Shown one piece after another: positions 1 to 6,294 of a DNA stretch of 13,414 bases. The translations under genes were made by a program, and so were the position numbers. Location: the NCBI GenBank assembly GCA_902462015.1, contig CABPZV010000039.1:1-13414 (forward strand), in the 5' to 3' direction. Origin of the DNA: an uncultured Eubacteriales bacterium. GTDB lineage: Bacteria > Bacillota > Clostridia > Oscillospirales > CAG-272. The notes under the pieces were generated by a model. It had not been told where the DNA came from. It worked only from the letters and a program-made list of their open reading frames with translations, and did no database searches. Each line of letters opens with the position of its first letter. Within the stretch, counting starts at the first letter, position 1.

Positions 1-3
1 GCT

Positions 4-858
4 ATGCGTCCCTGGAGACAGAAAATTCGTTTTGCTAAGATGCACGGCTGCGGAAACGATTATATTTTTGTGGAAAATTTTGACGGCAAAATTACCTGTC
101 CGGAATCCTTGTGCGTAAGTCTATGCGCTCCGCACTATGGAATTAACGGAGACGGTATTGTCCTGATCGAACGCTCCGCTGTTGCCGACGCAAAGATGCG
201 CTCCTTTAACCGCGACGGAAGTGAAGGACGTATGGCAGGAAATAATCTGCGGTGCGTGGCAAAGTATCTTTATGACAAAGGATATGTGCGTTCGGAGAAT
301 ATTTCTGTAGAGACTGCCGGCGGTATTCATCGTGTTAAGGTTTATCTCCGCGACGGTAAGGTAAGCTCTGCTTCAGTAGATATGGGAAAACCGAGTCTTC
401 TGGCAAAAGATATTCCGGCTTTGGTTAATTCAGATAAAATGATTGACTATCCAATTTTGGTTGCCGGAACAGAATATAAGGTTACCTGCGTATCGGTTGG
501 AAATCCGCACTGTGTTGTATTTTCAAAGGCAATTGACGGACTGGATCTTAAAACTCTCGGACCGAAATTTGAGAATGCCCCGGAATTTCCGGAGCGGATA
601 AACACAGAGTTTGTGCGCGCGGTAAACAGAACAACTCTGCGTATGAGAGTTTGGGAACGCGGAAACGGAGAAACTCTTGCCTGCGGAACCGGAGCGTGTG
701 CAGCCGTCGTGGCAGCGGTTGAAAACGGCTTTTGTGAAAAGGAAACCGATATAACGGTAAAGCTTCTTGGAGGAGATTTGACTGTAAATTATTCGGACGA
801 AAGAATTGTTCTTACCGGCAATGCCGTTCTGGTGTACGAAGGCGAGTTTGAATATTAA
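4..858 (+). CDS. dapF: diaminopimelate epimerase DapF, with Ala at the first catalytic Cys position
   Basis: Interconverts LL- and meso-diaminopimelate, the cytoplasmic step that supplies meso-DAP for peptidoglycan and lysine. The N-terminal KMHGCGNDY (residues 12-20), NxDGS (69-73), GNPHCV (166-171) and GNGETLACGTGACA (about 220-233) are family hallmarks. The second catalytic Cys is present (Cys227 in LACGTG). The first normally sits in CGNG after NxDGS; here the stretch reads MAGNNLRC, so residue 78 is Ala (codon gca). The nearest cysteines are Cys84 and Cys16. Length 284 aa is normal. The frame is open to the window edge, so the start could lie further upstream; ATG at 4 places the conserved KMHG at residue 12, slightly long but acceptable. 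A hairpin terminator follows at 921. Family assignment is secure; full epimerase activity is less certain because of the Cys to Ala change. Confidence 0.93.
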   Translation: MRPWRQKIRFAKMHGCGNDYIFVENFDGKITCPESLCVSLCAPHYGINGDGIVLIERSAVADAKMRSFNRDGSEGRMAGNNLRCVAKYLYDKGYVRSENISVETAGGIHRVKVYLRDGKVSSASVDMGKPSLLAKDIPALVNSDKMIDYPILVAGTEYKVTCVSVGNPHCVVFSKAIDGLDLKTLGPKFENAPEFPERINTEFVRAVNRTTLRMRVWERGNGETLACGTGACAAVVAAVENGFCEKETDITVKLLGGDLTVNYSDERIVLTGNAVLVYEGEFEY

Positions 859-920
859 GCATTACGTACTCCGAATAATTGTATAGCTAAATCGAGATAT
901 TAAACTATTGCTTTTTTTAA

Positions 921-970
921 AATCTCCCCATGATAAATGAAATAAATTGTCATGGGGAGATTGATTTTTA
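921..970 (+). terminator. intrinsic terminator of dapF
   Basis: A perfect 13-bp inverted repeat (921-933 with 950-962, containing CTCCCCATGA and its complement) encloses a 16-base loop and is followed by GATTTTTA. A-rich sequence before it and the T-run after it fit a rho-independent terminator reading rightward, 62 bases past the dapF stop. Read leftward, the stem is followed by an A-run, so it should not end dapA transcription. Confidence 0.78.
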
Positions 971-1033
971 GAAAAATATTCATTGTTTGTTTTATAGGAA
1001 AATGAGTCTGAATAGCAATACGATTCTAAATTT

Positions 1034-1160
1034 ATAACTTAGGCAAGACGTCCCGCCATTAAGGCGGCAGTCTTAATAGCGGTCGCCTCTTAAGGCGTGA
1101 GATTCCGATTACTTTTATCAGCGGGGATAGCAGCGCCGCCCAAACGCCTTTTGCCGGGTT
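1034..1160 (+). repeat. interspersed structured element, copy A (degenerate 3' end)
   Basis: First of three related intergenic copies, lying between the convergent dapF and dapA genes. It opens with TATAACTTAGGCAAGA, identical over 16 bases to copy C. Over the next roughly 50 bases A and C differ at ten positions, all transitions, plus one single-base gap. Visible pairings are hairpin 1, CCGCC/GGCGG (1053-1057 with 1063-1067); hairpin 2, CGCCT/AGGCG (1084-1088 with 1093-1097); and a closing stem CCCGCCA/TGCCGGG (1052-1058 with 1152-1158, one C-C mismatch). The closing stem and hairpin 1 use the same 5' strand, so they are alternatives. The right end matches copies B and C only through ACGCCTTTTG and then diverges. 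Function unknown; the strand given is the one on which the G-U changes keep pairing. Confidence 0.72.
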
Positions 1161-1196
1161 TATAGTCTTTATTTAAAACTATATTCCAAGATAAGT

Positions 1197-2084
1197 TTAT
1201 AGCAAACCGTAATTTTTCAATGCTTTTATGAGGACGGACTTATTTTCCTCGTCCATTTCACAGAGCGGCAGACGCATTTCCGAACTGCATAGCCCCAGCA
1301 TTTCCATCGCAGTTTTGACTGGAATAGGATTGATTTCACAGAAAAGCGCGTCTATTAATTCGATCATTCCTATCTGTAATTTTGTTCCTCGGTTAAAATC
1401 GCCTTGCAGGCAGGCGCTGCACATTTCATGTGTTTCTGCCGGAAGAATATTGGAAACAACAGAAATTACACCTTTGCCGCCCACAGACATTATGGGGACG
1501 GTAAGCTCGTCATTACCGCTGTACACGTCGATTTTATCTCCAAATTCAGCGAGAATTCTTTCGCTTACCGCGACGTTTCCCGAAGCCTCTTTTATTCCTG
1601 CAATATTTCCGTGACTTGCAAGCTGCCTGTAGACCGATAACGGAATATTGCAGCCTGTCCTTGACGGAACGTTATATAAAATGAGAGGCTTTTCGGATGC
1701 GTCGGCGATTTCCGAAAAGCTTTTTACAAGTCCTTTAGAGGTTGCTTTATTATAGTACGGCGTTACAACAAGCAGTGCGTCCGCGCCGGCATGCGATGCA
1801 AACCTTGACAGGGATTTTGAGTATGAAATATCATTAGAGCCGGTTCCTGCTATTACAGGAACTCTTCCGTTTGTTTTTTCAATTGTATAGCTTATACAAG
1901 CCCGATGTTCATAGTCGGAAAGCGTAGCACATTCGCCTGTAGTTCCGCATATTACGAGTGCATCTGTTCCGTTTGTAATTTGTCTTTCAATCAGGCTGCC
2001 AAGCGTGTGAAAGTCGACCGCTCCGTTTTTTATAGGTGTGATCAACGCGGTGGCTGAGCCTGTAAATATAGTTTTTTTGTTCAT
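1197..2084 (-). CDS. dapA: 4-hydroxy-tetrahydrodipicolinate synthase DapA
   Basis: Condenses pyruvate with aspartate semialdehyde in the first committed step of the lysine/DAP pathway, in the cytoplasm. The TIM-barrel family signatures are all visible: GTTGE (47-51), TPYYNK (108-113), LYNVPSRTG (136-144) with the catalytic Tyr137 and the substrate-binding Arg142, GIKEASG with Schiff-base Lys165, SGND (189-192) and KGVISVVSN (204-212). Length 295 aa is typical. ATG is preceded by GGTGA at a 4-base gap, matching the 3' part of the full AGGAGGTGA site. The gene stands alone, convergent with dapF and divergent from queA. Its 5' leader holds a hairpin at 2096-2114 and, further up, copy B of the repeat in reverse. 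I see no lysine riboswitch. Confidence 0.97.
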   Translation of the reverse strand: MNKKTIFTGSATALITPIKNGAVDFHTLGSLIERQITNGTDALVICGTTGECATLSDYEHRACISYTIEKTNGRVPVIAGTGSNDISYSKSLSRFASHAGADALLVVTPYYNKATSKGLVKSFSEIADASEKPLILYNVPSRTGCNIPLSVYRQLASHGNIAGIKEASGNVAVSERILAEFGDKIDVYSGNDELTVPIMSVGGKGVISVVSNILPAETHEMCSACLQGDFNRGTKLQIGMIELIDALFCEINPIPVKTAMEMLGLCSSEMRLPLCEMDEENKSVLIKALKNYGLL

Positions 2085-2095
2085 ATATTCACCGT

Positions 2096-2114
2096 GCCTT
2101 TGAAGCTCAAAGGC
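2096..2114 (-). promoter_or_regulatory. hairpin just upstream of the dapA ribosome binding site
   Basis: Perfect 8-bp inverted repeat GCCTTTGA / TCAAAGGC with a 3-base loop, ending only two bases before the GGTGA of dapA. In the dapA mRNA it would stack against the ribosome binding site and could affect initiation without covering it. No T-run follows on either strand that would make it a good terminator. Role inferred from position only. Confidence 0.45.
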
Positions 2115-2181
2115 TTCCTTTCAAGTAACATCCGCTCAGTGTCGGCATCAGTAAAATTTCCGGGAAAGGTTGTTTCCTATC

Positions 2182-2337
2182 TATAACTAAATTAAGATGT
2201 CCCCGTCATTAATGGCGTCATACTGCCGATATGCCTGGCTGTTAAGGCGTTGTGCTGCACCTGATTTTCAAAGTGTGTGTTATAGTCTCTCGCTTATAAC
2301 GCCTTGTGACGGGGCCTTGCCCCTTATTGAATAAGGA
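2182..2337 (+). repeat. interspersed structured element, copy B
   Basis: Second copy, between the divergent dapA and queA genes and left of the queA promoter. It shares with copy C the left block (TATAACT, then AAGATGTCCC and CGTCATTA) and the right block (ACGCC, TGACGGGGC and CTTATTGAA). Pairings: closing stem CCCCGTCA/TGACGGGG (2201-2208 with 2307-2314, 8 perfect bp); hairpin 2, ATGCCT/AGGCGT (2231-2236 with 2245-2250); a variable hairpin GTTATA/TATAAC just left of ACGCC; and a 3' hairpin CCTTAT/ATAAGG (2322-2327 with 2331-2336). The middle differs from copies A and C in sequence but keeps a hairpin in the same place. No T-run follows, so it does not look like a simple terminator. Confidence 0.72.
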
Positions 2338-2384
2338 TGACGGCTATGAAAATCACAAAAAAATGATTAAAGCTCAAAAACGGC

Positions 2385-2413
2385 TTGAAATAGATTCTTT
2401 TGTGTAATATAAT
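2385..2413 (+). promoter_or_regulatory. sigma-A type promoter of queA
   Basis: TTGAAA (2385-2390), a 17-base spacer and TATAAT (2408-2413) form a near-consensus housekeeping promoter. Transcription would start near 2420, giving a leader of about 200 bases before queA. Confidence 0.75.
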
Positions 2414-2419
2414 ATATAG

Positions 2420-2617
2420 AGAGCGGATTCTTCAGATTGCTTAGTCTCATTGCCGTAAAAGAGGGCAAAGAGCGCCTATAACATAATATGCCTGCGGTTG
2501 TTTTCGTGTTAACGAAGAATTTGGTTTTCAGTGAGGATCGAGTTTTAACTTTAAAGTGTTTCTGCGGGTATTGTATTCTGTCAGCTTCTTGCAAAATGGA
2601 AATAAGGATTTATTATT
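2420..2617 (+). other. long 5' leader of queA, no recognised riboswitch
   Basis: About 200 untranslated bases separate the predicted transcription start from queA. A small hairpin TTTTCGT/ACGAAGA (2501-2507 with 2512-2518, one G-U) is visible. The preQ1 riboswitch would be the obvious guess for a queuosine gene, but I do not see its short pseudoknot signature. An open frame on the minus strand (2367-2594) overlaps the promoter and resembles no family I know; I treat it as chance. Confidence 0.4.
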
Positions 2618-3703
2618 ATGTCAGATTATTTAAATAGAGAACAGCTTATTCTAAACGACAAAATTGATACCAGCCTTAAAAAGAGCGATTTTTTTTATGA
2701 GCTGCCTCCGGAGCTTATAGCTCAGGTGCCTTCAAAGGAACGCGATATGTCGCGGCTTATGACTGTTGACAGGAAAACAGGAGCAGTCGGGGATCATATT
2801 TTTCACGATATTGCCGATATGCTGAAGCCCGGAGATATACTTGTTATAAATGATTCAAAGGTTATTCCTGCGCGCCTTCACGGAATAAAAAAGGAGACCG
2901 GCGCCGTAATGGAAATGCTTATGCTTCGCCAGCGCGGAGACGATATCTGGGAGGTTCTTGTTCACCCTGGCAGACGTGCAAAAACTGGAACAGTTATTAC
3001 TTTCGGAGACGGTATTTTGAGTGCCGAGGTTTTAGAAACTGTCGAGGATGGAAACAGACTTGTAAAGCTAAGTTACGACAAAAACGGAGGCGAAAATATT
3101 TTTTCGGTTCTTGACCGAATCGGTGAAATGCCGCTTCCTCCGTATATTACGTCAAGAGAGTCTGACCCGTCAAGATATCAGACCGTTTATGCAGAACACG
3201 AAGGTTCTGCAGCTGCGCCTACAGCCGGGCTTCACTTTACGGAGGCTCTGCTTGAACGCATTAAAAGTAAAGGAATCGATATTGTTCCTGTAGTGCTCCA
3301 TGTTGGTCTTGGTACATTTCGTCCGGTAAAAGAGGAATCGGTTTCCGAACATATAATGCATACGGAGCATATTGAGATTTCACGTGAATCCGCCGGGAAA
3401 ATAAACAACAGGAGGGGGAGAGTGATTGCAGTTGGAACGACCTCCTGCCGTGTGCTTGAAAGTGTGGCGGATGAGAACGGAAAAGTATCTCCGATATGCG
3501 CTGAAACCGGGATATTTATTTATCCGGGATACAGATTTAAAATTGTTGATGGTTTGATTACAAATTTTCATCTCCCTGAAAGTACACTTCTTATGCTGGT
3601 CTCCGCATTCTCTTCTCGCGAGATTATGATGAATGCATATAAAGAGGCAATTGAAAAAAAATATAGATTTTTTTCATTCGGAGATGCAATGCTTATTGTA
3701 TAG
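2618..3703 (+). CDS. queA: S-adenosylmethionine:tRNA ribosyltransferase-isomerase QueA
   Basis: Transfers and isomerises the ribosyl group of S-adenosylmethionine onto 7-aminomethyl-7-deazaguanine at position 34 of tRNA, making epoxyqueuosine. Signatures: DFFYELPPELIAQ (24-36), LVINDSKVIPARL (75-87), PPYI, YQTVYA, GSAAAPTAGLHFT, HVGLGTFRPV, VGTTSCRVLE and TNFHLPESTLLMLVSAF near the end. Length 361 aa is close to the usual 340-356. The excess is an N-terminal extension of roughly 18 residues before KKSDFF. No ATG, GTG or TTG lies close to the conserved block, and AAGGAT sits 8 bases before ATG 2618, so I accept this start. No tgt or queH neighbour is in the window. The last 25 bases are repeated, degenerate, at 3744-3768. 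Confidence 0.96.
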   Translation: MSDYLNREQLILNDKIDTSLKKSDFFYELPPELIAQVPSKERDMSRLMTVDRKTGAVGDHIFHDIADMLKPGDILVINDSKVIPARLHGIKKETGAVMEMLMLRQRGDDIWEVLVHPGRRAKTGTVITFGDGILSAEVLETVEDGNRLVKLSYDKNGGENIFSVLDRIGEMPLPPYITSRESDPSRYQTVYAEHEGSAAAPTAGLHFTEALLERIKSKGIDIVPVVLHVGLGTFRPVKEESVSEHIMHTEHIEISRESAGKINNRRGRVIAVGTTSCRVLESVADENGKVSPICAETGIFIYPGYRFKIVDGLITNFHLPESTLLMLVSAFSSREIMMNAYKEAIEKKYRFFSFGDAMLIV

Positions 3704-3743
3704 AAGAAGTTTCCGATTGGTAATTTCTTATATCCAATCAGTT

Positions 3744-3768
3744 TCGGAGATGCGATGTTTATAGTATA
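3744..3768 (+). pseudogene. degenerate duplicate of the queA 3' end
   Basis: Matches 3678-3702, the queA codons for FGDAMLIV plus the start of the stop, at 22 of 25 positions, 66 bases downstream; it would read FGDAMFIV then a stop. Between the two lies a GATTGG/CCAATC inverted repeat (3715-3720 with 3734-3739). Copy C of the repeat family begins within a few bases of the duplicate, overlapping its last bases. It may be a scar of the event that placed the element here. It has no start and no coding role. Confidence 0.65.
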
Positions 3769-3922
3769 ACTTAGGCAAGATGTCCCGTCATTAGGGTGGT
3801 AGCCTTAATGGCAATCGCCTTTTAGGCGGCGGGTTACATTCACCATTCAGTGGTAAATACAATCTCCGACTGGAATGGCTATCACGCCATTTGACGGGGC
3901 GAGCCTCTTATTGAAGGCCGAT
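3765..3922 (+). repeat. interspersed structured element, copy C (most complete)
   Basis: Third copy, between the codirectional queA and miaA. Pairings: outer AGGC/GCCT (3773-3776 with 3903-3906); closing stem GTCCCGTCA/TGACGGGGC (3782-3790 with 3892-3900, one G-U); hairpin 1, CCGTC/GGTGG (3785-3789 with 3795-3799), which keeps pairing by two G-U wobbles where copy A has G-C; hairpin 2, CGCCT/AGGCG (3816-3820 with 3824-3828); a variable hairpin CCATTCAG/CTGGAATGG (3843-3850 with 3870-3878, one bulge); and a small 3' hairpin GCCT/AGGC (3903-3906 with 3915-3918) that competes with the outer stem. It ends about 30 bases before miaA and would be transcribed as part of a queA-miaA message. I do not recognise it as any named RNA or mobile element family. 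Confidence 0.75.
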
Positions 3923-3953
3923 TAAAAATTGATATTTTGATTAGTGATTTCAA

Positions 3954-4910
3954 ATGAATAGTAAAAAAATTAAACTTATAGCGATAACGGGACCTACTGC
4001 GTCAGGAAAGTCTGCGCTTGCCGTACGCCTGGCACATATTCTTGGCGGCGAAATTGTGTCCTGCGATTCAATGCAGATCTACCGGGGCATGGATATCGGT
4101 ACTGCAAAACCAAACAAATCAGAAATGGAAGGAATTCCACATCATATGATCGATGTAGCCGATCCGTATGATTTACGTGGGTACAATTGTGCGCGGTACT
4201 GTACGGAAGCCGGAAATATAATACGGGATATATCTTCTCGCGGAAAGCTGCCTATAGTGTGCGGAGGCACAGGTATGTATCTCGATGCGCTGATACGGGG
4301 TACTGAATTTGGAGATGCTCCATCAGATCCGGATATCAGAGAAAAACTAAGTGGACTGACACCGGACGAACTTTACGCAAGGCTTATGGAAGTCGATCCC
4401 GAGTCCGCGGCGTCAATTCATCCCAACAATGTTAAACGCGTTTCCCGTGCTGTTGAAATTTATGAGGTTTCCGGCATGACAAAAAGCGAATGGGAAAGAA
4501 AATCCCATTCTTCAGAATCCCCTTATGATTGCCGTGTTATTGCACTTGATATGATCGAACGCGGTGTTTTGTACGAAAGAATCAAAAGAAGGGTTGATGT
4601 TATGGTTGAACGTGGTCTTATTGATGAGGTTGCTTCTTTAAAACTTATACCGGGCACAACAGCGGCTGAAGCGATCGGGTATAAGGAATTATACTCTTAT
4701 CTGCGCGGAGACATTTCGCTTGACGATGCGATAAACCAGATTAAAATTAATACTCAGCATTATGCAAAGCGTCAGCAGACATGGATGCGTCACAGAAATT
4801 ATCTTAACTGGGTTATTTCCTGCGATAAGTTTGACACGAATAAGGATAATTTGAAAAACATTGTAAATATTTCATTAACACTGCTTAAAAATGAAAGAAA
4901 TGTGATATAA
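3954..4910 (+). CDS. miaA: tRNA dimethylallyltransferase MiaA
   Basis: Adds a dimethylallyl group to N6 of A37 in tRNAs reading codons that begin with U. Motifs: P-loop GPTASGKS (13-20), SCDSMQIYRGMDIGTAKP (36-53), HHMIDVADP (63-71), CGGTGMYLDALIRG (103-116), KRVSRAVEIYEVSG, and the C-terminal KINTQHYAKRQQTWMRH. Length 318 aa is normal. The start ATG has only a weak upstream site (AGTGAT), so translation may be modest; no other start fits better, because the conserved P-loop begins at residue 13. It follows queA with 250 bases between, mostly occupied by repeat copy C. A promoter for the next gene overlaps its stop codon. Confidence 0.97.
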   Translation: MNSKKIKLIAITGPTASGKSALAVRLAHILGGEIVSCDSMQIYRGMDIGTAKPNKSEMEGIPHHMIDVADPYDLRGYNCARYCTEAGNIIRDISSRGKLPIVCGGTGMYLDALIRGTEFGDAPSDPDIREKLSGLTPDELYARLMEVDPESAASIHPNNVKRVSRAVEIYEVSGMTKSEWERKSHSSESPYDCRVIALDMIERGVLYERIKRRVDVMVERGLIDEVASLKLIPGTTAAEAIGYKELYSYLRGDISLDDAINQIKINTQHYAKRQQTWMRHRNYLNWVISCDKFDTNKDNLKNIVNISLTLLKNERNVI

Positions 4911-4911
4911 T
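4903..4911 (+). promoter_or_regulatory. extended -10 promoter overlapping the miaA stop
   Basis: TGATATAAT gives a TGnTATAAT extended -10 that includes the miaA TAA; there is no convincing -35. It would start a transcript near 4918 carrying the HlyD-like gene after a leader of about 120 bases. That leader contains a T-rich run and a 6-bp hairpin TTGCAG/CTGCAA (4999-5004 with 5013-5018). Confidence 0.45.
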
Positions 4912-5025
4912 AAAGAGACGTCAATGTATCTAATCAGAAAACACATATATCGTGCATTTATATATTTTTTTATTTTGGGGCATATTATATATCAGCCGTT
5001 GCAGGTCTAATGCTGCAATAATACA

Positions 5026-5031
5026 TATAAT
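5026..5031 (+). promoter_or_regulatory. possible -10 box for a leaderless HlyD-like transcript
   Basis: TATAAT ends six bases before ATG 5038, which itself lacks a Shine-Dalgarno. Initiation at the usual distance would place the first base of the mRNA at or next to the A of ATG. There is no good -35 (AGGTCT at 17 bases) and the region is AT-rich, so chance is possible. Confidence 0.3.
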
Positions 5032-5037
5032 TTAATT

Positions 5038-6294
5038 ATGGATTTTCAATATTTAAAAAAGACGGCAGGTTATGTTCTTACTGCTGCCGTGTCTATTATG
5101 ATAATAGTATACATACTGTTTCATCTTTTTGGAGAATATGACACAGGCCTTGAGACTGTTGCCGCGGAATATGTGACAATGGAACAGTCGCTGACTGTTG
5201 AGGCTTGTATTCTTAGAGAAGAAAGCGTAATTTACGCTATGACGGAGGGCAGTACTAATTATCTTTATTCCGACGGAGAGAGGGTTTCTGCCGGAAGCAC
5301 TGTAGCGCAGATATATGCTGACAACAGCATTGGCGGCGAGCTTATTGACATCGATAAGAAGATTACTGTTCTTGAAAAAAGCAGTTTTTCGGATGTAATT
5401 GCTTTGTCGGATACTGTAACAATCGACTCTAATATAGATTCAGTTTATTATTCTATACTTGATAAGACCGGAAAAGGCGATTTCGACTCTGCAATTTCAC
5501 AGAGTGATGATTTGCTTGTTCTTTTAAATAAGCGTGCGCTTATAACGCAGAATGTACAAAGCTATGCTGATAAAATAGCCTTGTTACGTCAGAGGCGTGA
5601 TGAGCTGTCTGCTTCTGCCGGAGAGTTTGTGGAATCTGTAACTACTCAGTCATCGGGTTATTTTTACTCTCAGACAGACGGCTTTGAAGGAATTTATTCT
5701 TCTTCGAAAGTGGACGAGCTTCAGCTTTCCGATTTTGATGTAATCTGCAATTCTGTTTCGAATTCTTCTCTTTACTCAGACGGAACAAGGCATGCTGTAG
5801 GAAAGGTTGTTACCGACTATAACTGGTATATTGCATGTACGGTATCAAAGGCGGATTACAGAGCTGTTTCTTCTGAACGCACCTCTTTTGATATCATTTT
5901 TCCTGTCAATAATGATAAAACTGTTAAGACAAAGCTTGTCCGTGTTGTTAATCCTGCGGATGATGACAGAGTTTTGCTGGTCTTTAGGTCGGATATGCTT
6001 TTGGATGACTTTGATTATACAAGACGTCAGACAGTGGAAATAAAAACGGCGGAATACAGTGGATATAAGGTTCCGGTATCTGCGGTAAGGCTTGAAAACG
6101 GTATTAAGGGAGTTTATATTCTTGACAGCTCTACCGTTCGTTTCCGTGAAATTAATCCACTGTTTGAAAAGGATGGCTGGATTGTATGCGAGGAAAAGGA
6201 CTCGACTGATGAAAATCAGAAGAACCGTCTTTCGCTTTATGACTTTGTAATAACGGAGGGGAAGGATCTGTATGACGGAAAAGTATTATCATGA
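5038..6294 (+). CDS. membrane-anchored HlyD-like (membrane fusion type) protein of the division cluster
   Basis: A short cytoplasmic N-terminus, one membrane segment (about residues 12-32) and a long extracytoplasmic part. It resembles HlyD-type adaptors seen next to sepF in clostridia: a first half-lipoyl stretch (about 66-95), a helical linker (about 100-195), a second half-motif SSGYFYSQTDGFEG (205-218), and a C-terminal barrel with YKVPVSAVRLENGIKGVYIL (343-362) and LYDGKVLS. No transporter partner is nearby, so a classical efflux role is unsupported; a cell-surface role linked to division is only an inference from position. Length is 418 aa. No Shine-Dalgarno precedes ATG 5038, and the only other early Met (21) would cut the membrane segment. 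Its last 23 bases overlap ylmE. It occupies the place of ylmD in B. subtilis but is unrelated to it. Confidence 0.72.
   Translation: MDFQYLKKTAGYVLTAAVSIMIIVYILFHLFGEYDTGLETVAAEYVTMEQSLTVEACILREESVIYAMTEGSTNYLYSDGERVSAGSTVAQIYADNSIGGELIDIDKKITVLEKSSFSDVIALSDTVTIDSNIDSVYYSILDKTGKGDFDSAISQSDDLLVLLNKRALITQNVQSYADKIALLRQRRDELSASAGEFVESVTTQSSGYFYSQTDGFEGIYSSSKVDELQLSDFDVICNSVSNSSLYSDGTRHAVGKVVTDYNWYIACTVSKADYRAVSSERTSFDIIFPVNNDKTVKTKLVRVVNPADDDRVLLVFRSDMLLDDFDYTRRQTVEIKTAEYSGYKVPVSAVRLENGIKGVYILDSSTVRFREINPLFEKDGWIVCEEKDSTDENQKNRLSLYDFVITEGKDLYDGKVLS

Noticed and set aside
1228..1640. Open frames on the plus strand opposite dapA
   Set aside because: They are antisense shadows of a clearly conserved gene.
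2085..2181. Lysine riboswitch before dapA
   Set aside because: The stretch is too short and lacks the conserved lysine aptamer blocks; only the 8-bp hairpin is visible.
2367..2594. 75-aa open frame on the minus strand
   Set aside because: It spans the queA promoter, has no recognisable domain or good ribosome site, and has an arbitrary composition.
1034..3922. CRISPR array or tandem repeat
   Set aside because: The three copies are over 1 kb apart, of 130-160 bp, diverged, and not separated by uniform spacers.
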